From Oscillatoria sp. FACHB-1407 (GTDB taxonomy: Bacteria; Cyanobacteriota; Cyanobacteriia; Elainellales; Elainellaceae), in contig NZ_JACJSA010000026.1 in NCBI RefSeq assembly GCF_014697545.1, positions 43,937-107,936 on the forward strand: DNA of 64,000 nucleotides, read 5' to 3'. Within the stretch, counting starts at the first letter, position 1. Every line of letters begins with the position of its first letter. Shown piece by piece: positions 56,704 to 64,000 of this stretch. The position numbers were made by a program, and so were the translations under genes. The notes beneath the pieces were generated by a model, which saw nothing but the letters and a program-made list of their open reading frames with translations, ran no database searches and was not told the DNA's origin.

Positions 56704-57591
56704 ATGGACTATCAAAATTATTACAACGCTTTCAGAGAATTAATTTTAATAGCCGATAAAATTAGTGGCACGGGATTAATATCGGACTTTGAATCTAGAC
56801 AAAAATGGGCATTAGATCTGTTCTTTCAGTTGAGAAATCGTTCAAAAACCATCTTAAGTTTACTGCCTGAAGATGGAGCAATTGAGAGCAAAACATATGA
56901 TTTATCAGCTATCGCCTGTTTGACAAGAAGTTTAGGGGAAATTTATGAGGCGTTTTATTATTTTGGCATAGATAGAATAGAAGAACCTGAGGCTATGCTT
57001 AGATTTTTACTGATGAAAATTCATCAGGAATCAGAACTCGAAGAAATTCAAAAAAAGTTTAGGTATGAGGAATTTGACATTAAATTAATTAAAGAAAGTA
57101 TTCGGAGTCTTAGAGATGAAGCTAAACGCCGCTATTCAGAGCTATCTTCATTAGAAGGCTATGAAATTTATGATCTAATAAATCAAGGAAAAGACAAATT
57201 CCGTAAAACTTTAAAGCACAACAAAGGGCGCTGTTTAGACAGAAAAACTATTAATAGAAGAATTTTTGAGAGGATACATGAAAATCAAGAAATACCAGGA
57301 GTCGGGAAGATAGACTTAGATAAACTTGAGAAAATTTTTGAAGCAATGGATACATATTTATCGAATCATATACATGTATCACCTCTTGCTGTGAGTGAAT
57401 CAGCGTATGAAGTGATGATTGGAGATAAAAGCAAACACTTTTATAAACTTCTTATACGCCATAACTCTTTCTTTCTTGGCTCTGCTATCTTTGATATTGC
57501 TGAGATGCAGAATAATCCCCGTATTTCAGATAATTCAAAGGAATTAGTTGCAGAAAGCGTTATCGGCTATCTTAGAGATTTATTATCTTGA
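56704..57591 (+). CDS. AT-rich gene of unknown function (helical, DUF5677-like?)
   Basis: 295 residues from ATG 56704 (TTG 56656 also in frame). Predominantly helical: RQKWALDLFFQLRNRSKTILSLL, IACLTRSLGEIYEAFYYFGID, then a long charged coil (HQESELEEIQKKFRYEEFDI...RSLRDEAKRRYSEL) and a C-terminal YLSNHIHVSPLAVSES segment. The arrangement is reminiscent of DUF5677 proteins, but I am unsure. Base composition is strikingly AT-rich, Lys/Ile/Glu-rich and without HIP1 sites, unlike the neighbours: probable recent acquisition. Converges with another such gene. Confidence 0.65.
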   Translation: MDYQNYYNAFRELILIADKISGTGLISDFESRQKWALDLFFQLRNRSKTILSLLPEDGAIESKTYDLSAIACLTRSLGEIYEAFYYFGIDRIEEPEAMLRFLLMKIHQESELEEIQKKFRYEEFDIKLIKESIRSLRDEAKRRYSELSSLEGYEIYDLINQGKDKFRKTLKHNKGRCLDRKTINRRIFERIHENQEIPGVGKIDLDKLEKIFEAMDTYLSNHIHVSPLAVSESAYEVMIGDKSKHFYKLLIRHNSFFLGSAIFDIAEMQNNPRISDNSKELVAESVIGYLRDLLS

Positions 57592-57673
57592 TAATTTACA
57601 TTTTTATCATTATTTTATTTAATTATTCTTATTAGCAAAGAAGGATTTCTTTTAGAGCCAAAACCCAGATAGT

Positions 57674-58429
57674 CTATTTTTTATATTGAACCAAAACTTT
57701 CAAGAATTCATCAATTACATCTTTGGGTCTGTTGTAACATCGTTCAGCAGGATAATGTTCTATGCATAAGATCCCTGACTTCTTAAACCAAAAATCTTTT
57801 TCTTTATCCTTCTCGTAGCGATCGGGGTGATAAGCAACCTCCAAAATACCCCAAGTACCTTGATGACAAATTAAAAAATCTACTTCTCGATGATCCTCAT
57901 ATATATTACCTGTTTCATATCTAACTGCTAATGGTAAAGGAAAGAAAAGAACTTCAGCTACTTCTAATTCCTGTGCTATTCGCACTTCCGATTGAGAAGC
58001 AAATTTTATTTCATTATATGTGATAGGTTGTTTGCTTTCTCTTATGAATACTTTTTCAGTAATTAGTCCTTGATTCACTTCTTTGGAAATTGTAATTAGA
58101 CGTTTAATAACATCGCGCCAGTTTTCTTCTACTTCTAGCAAATCCATTTTGAATTTTACTGGAAAATCAGACATATCATCCCATATATGCCCCTCGGCTA
58201 TAAAATTAAAGCTTTTGAGAAGAATTTCCTTAATAGGATTGTTCTCTTGAATTTTCTTGTAATTTTCGCGAGGCAAAATGACAAACAAGCCATTAATATC
58301 ATTGCCAAAACTATCACTATAAGTAAAGTGCAATTTTGCATCAACTATAAGTGCTGCATAAGCATCGAAGCCATTTTCAATTAAATCCTCAACCCAAGTA
58401 CGGAGTAATCGTTCTTCTAAATCAATCAT
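57674..58429 (-). CDS. AT-rich gene, C-terminal nuclease-like domain
   Basis: 251 residues. The N-terminal 135 residues are unrecognised. The C-terminal part resembles a PD-(D/E)xK nuclease fold: Glu148 in SEVRIAQELE, then FPLPLAVRYETGNIYEDHREVDFLI with Asp184, then GTWGILEVAYHP with Glu197. The usual ExK lysine is replaced (EVA), so activity is uncertain. A helix (RYEKDKEKDFWFKKSG) follows, as in restriction-like folds. ATG 58429 with GGAGGA upstream. AT-rich, no full HIP1 site; same island as the preceding gene. Confidence 0.65.
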   Translation of the reverse strand: MIDLEERLLRTWVEDLIENGFDAYAALIVDAKLHFTYSDSFGNDINGLFVILPRENYKKIQENNPIKEILLKSFNFIAEGHIWDDMSDFPVKFKMDLLEVEENWRDVIKRLITISKEVNQGLITEKVFIRESKQPITYNEIKFASQSEVRIAQELEVAEVLFFPLPLAVRYETGNIYEDHREVDFLICHQGTWGILEVAYHPDRYEKDKEKDFWFKKSGILCIEHYPAERCYNRPKDVIDEFLKVLVQYKK

Positions 58430-58654
58430 TCAATCCTCCAGTTTTCTTAATTTACAGACGCAAACAATTACCTGAGGAAACTAAGCGAAAAGTATTTACT
58501 TGCGATCGCCTATCTCTCAATTTCCCAATCTTCTTGCAACCCATCAACCTCCTCAAACTCGCATATGTTATGCGTAAATTCCTTACCAGCCCCTCGGTTG
58601 CTATGGACACTGTAGAACTGTTTTAGCGATCGCTCAAATCGTTGTTCTGCCTCG

Positions 58655-58742
58655 GCGAGTTCAGTCCGCGTAGGCGGACTTCGCTCCAATAGCCGCGAAT
58701 TCATTCGCTGGGTTCAGTCCCCCAATCACTAGATGCACCCCA
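58655..58742. repeat. Dispersed GAATTCGCGGCTA element, inverted copy
   Basis: On the minus strand it reads GGGGTGCATCTAGTGATTGG, CAGCGAATGAATTCGCGG, CTATTGGAGCGAAGTCCGCC, TACGCGGACTGAACTCG. It matches 48098-48180. It marks the right border of the AT-rich island. Confidence 0.75.
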
Positions 58743-58957
58743 AATGAACAGTTTGTTGGGACATCGCCACACTTTTAAACGCGACATACTACCTTTTAGC
58801 CTCAGTCCTCAGCACTTTGCTACAAAATCTCATCTACCCTCTTCTTCAGAGGTAATCTTCAACACTTGATATAGATCGCTTCCTGCTTTAGTACTATTGT
58901 ACTATTTTATTTTCTCCCGTAAACTGAAGAAGTCCTGGTCGCTAACGAGGAATAGTT

Positions 58958-59335
58958 ATGCAGAACGCCGTGAATTGGTTTGAAATTCCTGCCGTTGACT
59001 TCGATCGCGCCGTTGACTTCTACAGCACTGTGCTGGGAGTCGAGATTCAAAAAGCAGACTTTATGGGAGAACCGCAAGCCTTCTTTCCCTACGAAGGGAC
59101 GAGTGTGAGCGGTGCGATTGTGAAAAGCGATCGCCTCACTCCCTCCATGACAGGAACCTTGATCTACCTCAATCTGACAACAGTTGAGAACCTGGAACTG
59201 GCACTGACCCGCGTGGAGCCAAATGGGGGCAAGGTATTGATGGGTAAGACCGACATTGGTGACCCTGGCTTCATCGCCCTGATTCAAGACACCGAAGGCA
59301 ATGGCATGGGGTTCCATGCATTCCGCCCAGCATAA
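58958..59335 (+). CDS. VOC family protein (glyoxalase-like)
   Basis: 125 residues forming two beta-alpha-beta-beta-beta modules of the vicinal oxygen chelate superfamily. It starts NWFEIPAVDFDRAVDFYSTVLGVE and ends DPGFIALIQDTEGNGMGFHAF. Members bind a metal and act in glyoxalase, dioxygenase or antibiotic-binding roles. With no obvious full set of metal ligands identified, the reaction is unknown. ATG 58958 with GAGGA eight bases upstream. Confidence 0.85.
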   Translation: MQNAVNWFEIPAVDFDRAVDFYSTVLGVEIQKADFMGEPQAFFPYEGTSVSGAIVKSDRLTPSMTGTLIYLNLTTVENLELALTRVEPNGGKVLMGKTDIGDPGFIALIQDTEGNGMGFHAFRPA

Positions 59336-59340
59336 CAGCC

Positions 59341-59424
59341 TCCTCTGCTCCACATACTCATTAACCCATCTCCCGCCCACTCTTCACTCTCGCTCTCTAC
59401 TCCCCACTCCCTACTCTCTACTTC
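59341..59424. repeat. C/T-rich tandem repeat
   Basis: CCCACTCTT, CTCTCTACTCC and CCCACTCCCTACTCTC units are the complement of the G-rich class. It overlaps the final codons and stop of panE. Confidence 0.75.
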
Positions 59425-60385
59425 CCCCAAGACGATTGCGAGCATCGAGAAACTGAAGTTGCTGATAGAGCGTTGCAATTTGCGGCAGGAATAACCCTGC
59501 CTGTTTTGCGGCTCTCAAGGGATTGCCGAAGATGGCCTCTAGCTCTAGCGGACGGTGTTCATCGTAGTCAATCTTCATGCTGGGGCGGTAGGGCTTCATT
59601 TTCAGCGTGTGATCCAGCATGGTGTGGATGAATTCTTCTGGAATGGAGCGACTACTGCCGGGAGTCATGGCTTCCACGCAGGCAGCGGCTCCAGCCAACA
59701 CTTCTCGCATCAACTGCTCTGCCAGCGATCGCGTGTGGTCATCTGCCATCATCTCGTGGGTGGTGGCGTTGAGCACTACCGACAAGCCATTGAAGGGAAT
59801 ATTCCACACGAGTTTTTTCCACCGCGCTAGAAACAGATCGGAAGCAAGCTCGATGGGGATTCCCGCTCGCTCAAAGTCAGCCGCGATCGCCTCCATCCGC
59901 TGAGTCACACCAACAGGGGTGTAATCAGGCGCATACTCCCCCATCGCAATCTTCTTGTAGTCGAGGTGGTGAATATGCCCTGGTGCAATTTTGTTAGAGC
60001 AGAGGAAACACAATCCTCCAATGACGCGATCGCTGCCAACGATGCTCGCCACTTTGGTTTCCACCCCCAAGCCATTCTGCAACACCAGCACAACGCCATC
60101 TTCCTTGAGAACCGGAGGCAACAGATCGGGCAACAGGTGGTTTTGAGTGGTTTTTAGAGCGATCGCCACCACATCACAGCGGGGCATATCAGTCACACGG
60201 CGGTAAGCGTTGACCTGCGGCAACTTGAAGTCACCATCAACGGAATCTACAACTAAGCCAAACTCCCGCACATGCTCATAGTCGCTGTGCAGCAAGAAGT
60301 GTACTTCTGCCCCGGCTTGTTGCAGTCGTGCTCCGTAGAAGCCACCCAGTGCCCCGGTTCCTAAAATGGCGTATGTCAGTCCCAT
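59411..60385 (-). CDS. panE: 2-dehydropantoate 2-reductase-like protein
   Basis: NADPH-dependent reduction of ketopantoate to pantoate in pantothenate synthesis. Rossmann motif LTYAILGTGALGGFYGARL at 3-21, the catalytic Lys region in FLARWKKLVWNIPFNGLS and a C-terminal SMKIDYDEHRPLELEAIFG match the ApbA/PanE family. 324 residues from ATG 60385. 35 bases downstream of cysK on the same strand: one operon. The last residues (GGSRE) come from repeat sequence. Several related reductases exist, so true PanE activity is probable rather than certain. Confidence 0.85.
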   Translation of the reverse strand: MGLTYAILGTGALGGFYGARLQQAGAEVHFLLHSDYEHVREFGLVVDSVDGDFKLPQVNAYRRVTDMPRCDVVAIALKTTQNHLLPDLLPPVLKEDGVVLVLQNGLGVETKVASIVGSDRVIGGLCFLCSNKIAPGHIHHLDYKKIAMGEYAPDYTPVGVTQRMEAIAADFERAGIPIELASDLFLARWKKLVWNIPFNGLSVVLNATTHEMMADDHTRSLAEQLMREVLAGAAACVEAMTPGSSRSIPEEFIHTMLDHTLKMKPYRPSMKIDYDEHRPLELEAIFGNPLRAAKQAGLFLPQIATLYQQLQFLDARNRLGGSRE

Positions 60386-60420
60386 GTGCGATCGCCTTTT
60401 TCCTACGCGGTAACAACCCT

Positions 60421-61398
60421 CTAGACTGGCAACAACCCTTTGCTTGCCAACCACTCCCGATTAAACAGGCGCGATTGATAGCGCGTTCCCCCATCACACA
60501 AGACCGTGACGATCGTGTGTCCGGGACCCAATTGTTTCGCCAGCGCAACGGCAGCACCGACGTTGATGCCCACAGAGCCGCCCATAAACAACCCCTCTTT
60601 CTCCAGGAGTTGATAGATGACGCGAATGGCGGTGGGGTCATCGACCTGCAACGCATCGTCAATCGGCACGCCTTCCATATTGGCGGTAACACGACTGTTG
60701 CCAATGCCCTCCGTGATGGAACTGCCCTCAATGCTGATGGTTCCCGTTTTAGCAAAGCTGTAGAGTCCGCTGCCCATCGGGTCTGCCAGCACACACTTAA
60801 TATCGGGATTCTTCTCTTTCAGAAATAGGGCAACCCCGGCATAGGTTCCCCCAGTCCCCGTTGCCGCAACCCAGGCATCCACTTTGCCTCCGGTTTGTTC
60901 CCAGATTTCGGGACCCGTGGTTTCGTAGTGCGATCGCCGATTTGCCAGATTATCAAACTGATTCGCCCAAATGGCGTTTTCCATCTCTTCGGCAATTCTG
61001 CCGGACAGTTTGACGTAGTTGTTGGGGTCACGGTAGGGCACTGCGGGAACGGGACGCACCTCGGCTCCCAGCGTCCGCAGCAAGTCCATTTTTTCCTGCG
61101 ATTGGGTATCGGGAATGATGATCAGGCACTTGTAACCTTTGGCATTACAAATGTGCGCTAAGCCAATGCCCGTATTGCCTGCGGTGCCCTCCACAACCGT
61201 TCCACCCGGTTTGAGTAACCCCTTCTCTTCTGCGTCTTTAATAATGTAGAGAGCCGCCCGATCTTTCACAGAACCGCCCGGATTCAAAAATTCTGCCTTT
61301 CCCAAAATTTCACAGCCCGTTTCATCACTGAAGCTGTTTAGCCGGATCAGGGGAGTGTTGCCAACCGCACCGACAAATCCATCTTTGATGTCTACCAT
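60421..61398 (-). CDS. cysK: Cysteine synthase A
   Basis: PLP-dependent O-acetylserine (thiol)-lyase making cysteine from sulfide. The PLP lysine is at 45 (GGSVKDRAAL), substrate loop EGTAGNTGIGL, glycine-rich phosphate loop ATGTGGTYAG. TEGIGNSRVTAN and a relatively long 325-residue form are typical of one cyanobacterial CysK type. ATG 61398 follows TAGGAATCTGGC. First of an operon with panE. Functionally downstream of the sulfite reductase at 36 kb. Confidence 0.95.
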   Translation of the reverse strand: MVDIKDGFVGAVGNTPLIRLNSFSDETGCEILGKAEFLNPGGSVKDRAALYIIKDAEEKGLLKPGGTVVEGTAGNTGIGLAHICNAKGYKCLIIIPDTQSQEKMDLLRTLGAEVRPVPAVPYRDPNNYVKLSGRIAEEMENAIWANQFDNLANRRSHYETTGPEIWEQTGGKVDAWVAATGTGGTYAGVALFLKEKNPDIKCVLADPMGSGLYSFAKTGTISIEGSSITEGIGNSRVTANMEGVPIDDALQVDDPTAIRVIYQLLEKEGLFMGGSVGINVGAAVALAKQLGPGHTIVTVLCDGGTRYQSRLFNREWLASKGLLPV

Positions 61399-61700
61399 GC
61401 CAGATTCCTAACCTGCGTTCCTTACCAGATTCTAAAGCGAAGTTGCCTTAAACTGCGATCGCCCCACCGCTGTAGCTGCTGCTCAATCTCACCCAACTCC
61501 GCAGATCCCATCCGGGCAGTAGGGCATTGCGTCGTCCCTCCAATTGGCGTTTTTGCCAAGGGGTTTAAGCTTGGCTGAATTAGGAGACTGGCTGTAAGCG
61601 GAGGCTGAACTGCACCGGGAAAGGAAGCATGAGCCTGGACTTGTCCTGTCAAGCGGGGAGGTTGGGATGGTTTCATCCGTCCGTCAGTGACTGCTGAGAG

Positions 61701-61805
61701 TATAGCTTTGGTCAGAAAGCTTAAGGCACAGGCAATGGCTCAAACCCGGATGCTAAGCAAGCTTCCTGACTCGCCTCCGCCTGATCGAATGTGGCTACGG
61801 CTATA
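61701..61805. mobile_element. 105-bp element with TATAGC ends, copy 1
   Basis: Starts TATAGCTTTGGTCAGAAAGC and ends GTGGCTACGGCTATA. Internal AGCTTT...AAAGCT stem. About 89 % identical over all 105 bases to the copy at 63765-63869 and in the same orientation. No coding potential. Confidence 0.85.
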
Positions 61806-61916
61806 ACCGCTGTTGAGCCGTTGCTGCATCACAGTCACATACGTCGATATCAACAATCTGCGCCAACAATCCTGGTGGGGCACAATCCTAATGCTGAATG
61901 CCCCTAACCCTCACCC

Positions 61917-62633
61917 CTATGCAAGACGATCGCCATAATACGCCTTATATTGATCTCCCCAGACGGAGCTGTTGTAGATAAAATAGAGCGTCCGACGAGA
62001 GGTATCAGAGCGATTGGGGGCACTAGCATGGGGCGTCAGGCTATGAAAGATGACAATATCACCCGGATCGGCACAAATGAGAACTTCTTCCGCCTGGTCA
62101 ACAGCAGTCGGATCAACATCCTGAGGCTGACCGGATGGAGCGGGTAAGCGGTGTTGGTGTAGATCGGGATAAAGGGCGATCGCTCCATTCTCTGCATTCG
62201 CTGCATCGATCGCAATCTGCACCGTCAGTAACGCATCGGCAGGCAACCCCATTTTTTCCCAGTAGGCGTAGTCTTGATGCAAACCGTATCCCTGAGTTCC
62301 AGGGGGTTTGAGAATCAGTTTGTCTTTAAATAAAATCGGTTCGTCGTTCAATAAATCGCGCAAGATCTCGCATAGCCGAGCATCGTGAGCCATGGCACGA
62401 AACAGCCCAGACCAGTGAATCACTGGATCAAGGCGATCGCACACCGTTGCGCCCGTCAAGTTTTGGCGGGTAGCCGCTTCTGGAATATGTTGTGAAAATA
62501 AACTCTTTTGGGCACTCAGGCGATCGCACTCAGCTCGCAATTGGTCGATCTCGGTTGCCGTGAAAACATTGCGAACAACAACATAACCGTTTTTCCAGTA
62601 GTGGCGCGATTGAGTGGTTTGAGACATCACCAT
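61917..62633 (-). CDS. Phytanoyl-CoA dioxygenase (PhyH) family protein
   Basis: Fe(II)/2-oxoglutarate-dependent oxygenase. YWKNGYVVVRNVFTATEIDQL is the family N-terminus; the HxD iron motif is GLHQDYAYW and the distal His is in VIFHSLTPHASAPN, with Arg in SDTSRRTLYFIYN binding oxoglutarate. 238 residues. The ATG at 62633 lies one base after the stop of the GNAT gene, so translation is coupled; a second ATG at 62627 is possible. Substrate unknown. Confidence 0.9.
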   Translation of the reverse strand: MVMSQTTQSRHYWKNGYVVVRNVFTATEIDQLRAECDRLSAQKSLFSQHIPEAATRQNLTGATVCDRLDPVIHWSGLFRAMAHDARLCEILRDLLNDEPILFKDKLILKPPGTQGYGLHQDYAYWEKMGLPADALLTVQIAIDAANAENGAIALYPDLHQHRLPAPSGQPQDVDPTAVDQAEEVLICADPGDIVIFHSLTPHASAPNRSDTSRRTLYFIYNSSVWGDQYKAYYGDRLA

Positions 62634-62634
62634 G

Positions 62635-63459
62635 TTAAAACTCCGATTTCTGCCATTCTGTCTGTTGAGTGGCCATCGTCAAACCTGCTCGCTCATATAC
62701 ACGCTGACCTGCACTGTTCAGCAGAGCAAAACAGCCCAACGCTTCTTTGTTCAAACGGCGTGCTTCCTGCCGGAGTGCCTCGACGGTTGCTTGAGCAATC
62801 CCCTGTCGTCGCCACGCGGGATGAATGACAAGATTCTTGAGACGCAACAGTTCATCGATTTCCATCGCCCCCACTGAGCCACACACCTCATGCTCAATAC
62901 ACACAAGATAAATCCTCAGTCCAGTTTGGCACTTGCGCCGTTCTAGCTCGACCCAATCCGCCGCATCGGTGACATGTCCATCGGGTCCCACCTGAATCGC
63001 TTGATGGAGCTTGACCTTTTGTTGCCAGTCATGCTCCGTGAGCACGGGTCTTAACGCTACAGATACATGAGTTGTTTGAGTGGTTTGCCTGTCTTGAAGC
63101 AGCGTCTGGTCTAAAAAGCCAATCTCAATTTGAGGAATGTAACCCTGTTCCTTAAGAATCCACTCCAGATCTAACAAGGGCGTATCTAGATAAAGACGAG
63201 GGGCTACACAACCCAGGTGTTGTAGTTCGTGTTCTAATCCCTTGAGCCAGGTTTGCCAGGATGTTGTCCGGTCTTGATCCATGATTCGATGGGCAACACA
63301 GCCTGCTGCCGTGTGGGCTAACGTCGGCATTGCAGCAATGACCGCTCCAGGATAAGGCTTAATCTGAGCACTGATTTCAAAATAGAGGCGATCGCTCTCT
63401 AGTAAAAGTTGGGCAAGCTGTGAAGAATTCGTAGACTGTGCAGACTGATTAAAAGTCAC
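62635..63459 (-). CDS. GNAT family N-acetyltransferase
   Basis: The C-terminal domain has the acetyl-CoA binding motif LKNLVIHPAWRRQGIAQATV (V/I-x-x-x-x-R-x-x-G-x-A) and a following ALLNSAGQRVYERAGL, typical of GNAT enzymes. Residues 1-125 form an unrecognised N-terminal part (PGAVIAAMPTLAHTAAGCVAH). 274 residues; GTG start at 63459. Forms an operon with the PhyH gene (one-base gap). Substrate unknown; the pair may modify one small molecule. Confidence 0.85.
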   Translation of the reverse strand: MTFNQSAQSTNSSQLAQLLLESDRLYFEISAQIKPYPGAVIAAMPTLAHTAAGCVAHRIMDQDRTTSWQTWLKGLEHELQHLGCVAPRLYLDTPLLDLEWILKEQGYIPQIEIGFLDQTLLQDRQTTQTTHVSVALRPVLTEHDWQQKVKLHQAIQVGPDGHVTDAADWVELERRKCQTGLRIYLVCIEHEVCGSVGAMEIDELLRLKNLVIHPAWRRQGIAQATVEALRQEARRLNKEALGCFALLNSAGQRVYERAGLTMATQQTEWQKSEF

Positions 63460-63764
63460 TGCTGTGTTACTCGCTTAAGAGATAGGTATTTCATCCTGGA
63501 GCTATCCTAGAGAACTTCTTAATCGACACCAAGAGAATAATCTAACTCTTGGTAAACTCTTCAACTAAACTTGGTCATTATTCAAAATCTATAAAGCATT
63601 ATCCGTTTCGCAATGGATACTTACGACGATTGCCTCCGCACCCATTCTCAAAAGGCTTTGAGTGCCGGACGAGTCCCCGCAGTAAGGCTCAGCTCTAGAA
63701 ACTGAGAAATCCCTTCAATTACTGGAAACTCACCCACGTTGGGGCTAGCAAGAGATTCAATATA

Positions 63765-63869
63765 TATAGCTTTGGTCAGAAAGCTGAAGGCAAAGGCAAT
63801 GGCTCAAACCCTTATGCAGGGAAAGCTTCCTGACTCGCCCCCGCCCCATCAAATGTGGCTACGGCTATA
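63765..63869. mobile_element. 105-bp element with TATAGC ends, copy 2
   Basis: Starts TATAGCTTTGGTCAGAAAGC and ends GTGGCTACGGCTATA, direct repeat of 61701-61805. It is followed within 80 bases by the start of a transposase gene. Confidence 0.85.
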
Positions 63870-63889
63870 AACAACGATGGCTGCCCCCG

Positions 63890-64000
63890 TTAAGTTAGAC
63901 AGGAGTTACGCAGTTGAGAAAAAGGGGGAGTTGGAGTAAAACCAAAGAATGAATCCACCCAAAGTCAACGAGAACGATTACATCAACTTTTTGATTGCAG
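63890..64000 (+). mobile_element. Left end of an IS701-type insertion sequence
   Basis: The sequence AGACAGGAGTTACGCAGTTG near 63897-63916 resembles the terminal sequences of cyanobacterial insertion elements, and a transposase reading frame starts at 63949. Only the first 111 bases are in the window, so the exact tip and family cannot be fixed. Confidence 0.6.
63949..64000 (+). CDS. Transposase, N-terminus only (IS701-like)
   Basis: Only 17 residues are in the window: MNPPKVNENDYINFLIA. This matches the start of IS701-type cyanobacterial transposases, which begin MNPPKxNExDYIxFL. The frame continues off the right edge. Whether the gene is intact cannot be judged. Confidence 0.7.
   Translation, partial: MNPPKVNENDYINFLIA

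Noticed and set aside
61422..61676. 84-codon frame just upstream of cysK
   Set aside because: Possible small gene, but the translation is Pro/Gln-rich without resemblance and the ribosome binding site is poor. I could not support it.

Overview
The window is chromosomal DNA of a cyanobacterium. The octamer GCGATCGC (HIP1) recurs throughout, petG (cytochrome b6f) and a cytM-like cytochrome lie near 28 kb, and there are a cyanophycinase, cyanobacterial DUF4327 and DUF1825 proteins and a ferredoxin sulfite reductase. A HpsU-type acetyltransferase with two glycosyltransferases, and very abundant heptanucleotide tandem repeats, suggest a filamentous, possibly motile species. This is inferred from gene content; no rRNA is present to confirm it.

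Layout. 0-10.6 kb: glutaminase (cut by the left edge), photolyase, a sugar-nucleotide epimerase, a response-regulator diguanylate cyclase, the coupled pair miaA-coaX, gyrB, and a potassium channel whose 3' end overlaps gyrB. 11-19.5 kb: a remarkable protein of sixteen 31-residue repeats, DUF4327, cyanophycinase, an alpha/beta-hydrolase lacking its catalytic Ser and His, a Nudix enzyme, PrxQ, a MOSC/alkyltransferase-like fusion, a histone-H1-like protein, an SH3 exported protein and a small unknown. 19.9-27.7 kb: a PaaK-like adenylating protein with a glycosyltransferase, a Na+/H+ antiporter facing a response-regulator/TrkA operon, and an SRPBCC protein. 28-32.9 kb: petG and cytM (divergent), then the acetyltransferase and two glycosyltransferases. 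33-46.9 kb: M1 aminopeptidase, sulfite reductase, FtsE, a cobU-glutaredoxin operon, DUF1825, a class A PBP, tyrS and pyrF. 47-53.6 kb: an exported protein, an Omp85-like barrel, an aldo/keto reductase, a Uma2 nuclease-like protein and a flavin monooxygenase. 54-58.4 kb: an SF2 helicase, a PIN-domain toxin-antitoxin pair and two AT-rich genes of unknown function, one with a nuclease-like C-terminus; this is the most accessory-looking part. 58.9-64 kb: a VOC protein, cysK-panE, a GNAT-PhyH operon, and the first codons of an IS701-type transposase at the right edge.

A second layer is repeat DNA. Long heptamer tracts (TGACCAT/TGACTAT type) fill many spacers. G-rich repeats of GGGGAGT type supply the last codons of several genes and have expanded in frame inside miaA. 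At least four small non-autonomous elements end in TATAGC...GCTATA; one is inserted inside another repeat family, and two near-identical copies bracket the GNAT-PhyH operon. A further 80-120 bp dispersed element built around GAATTCGCGGCTA occurs five times. Functions are assigned from motifs in the translations; nothing was searched against a database.
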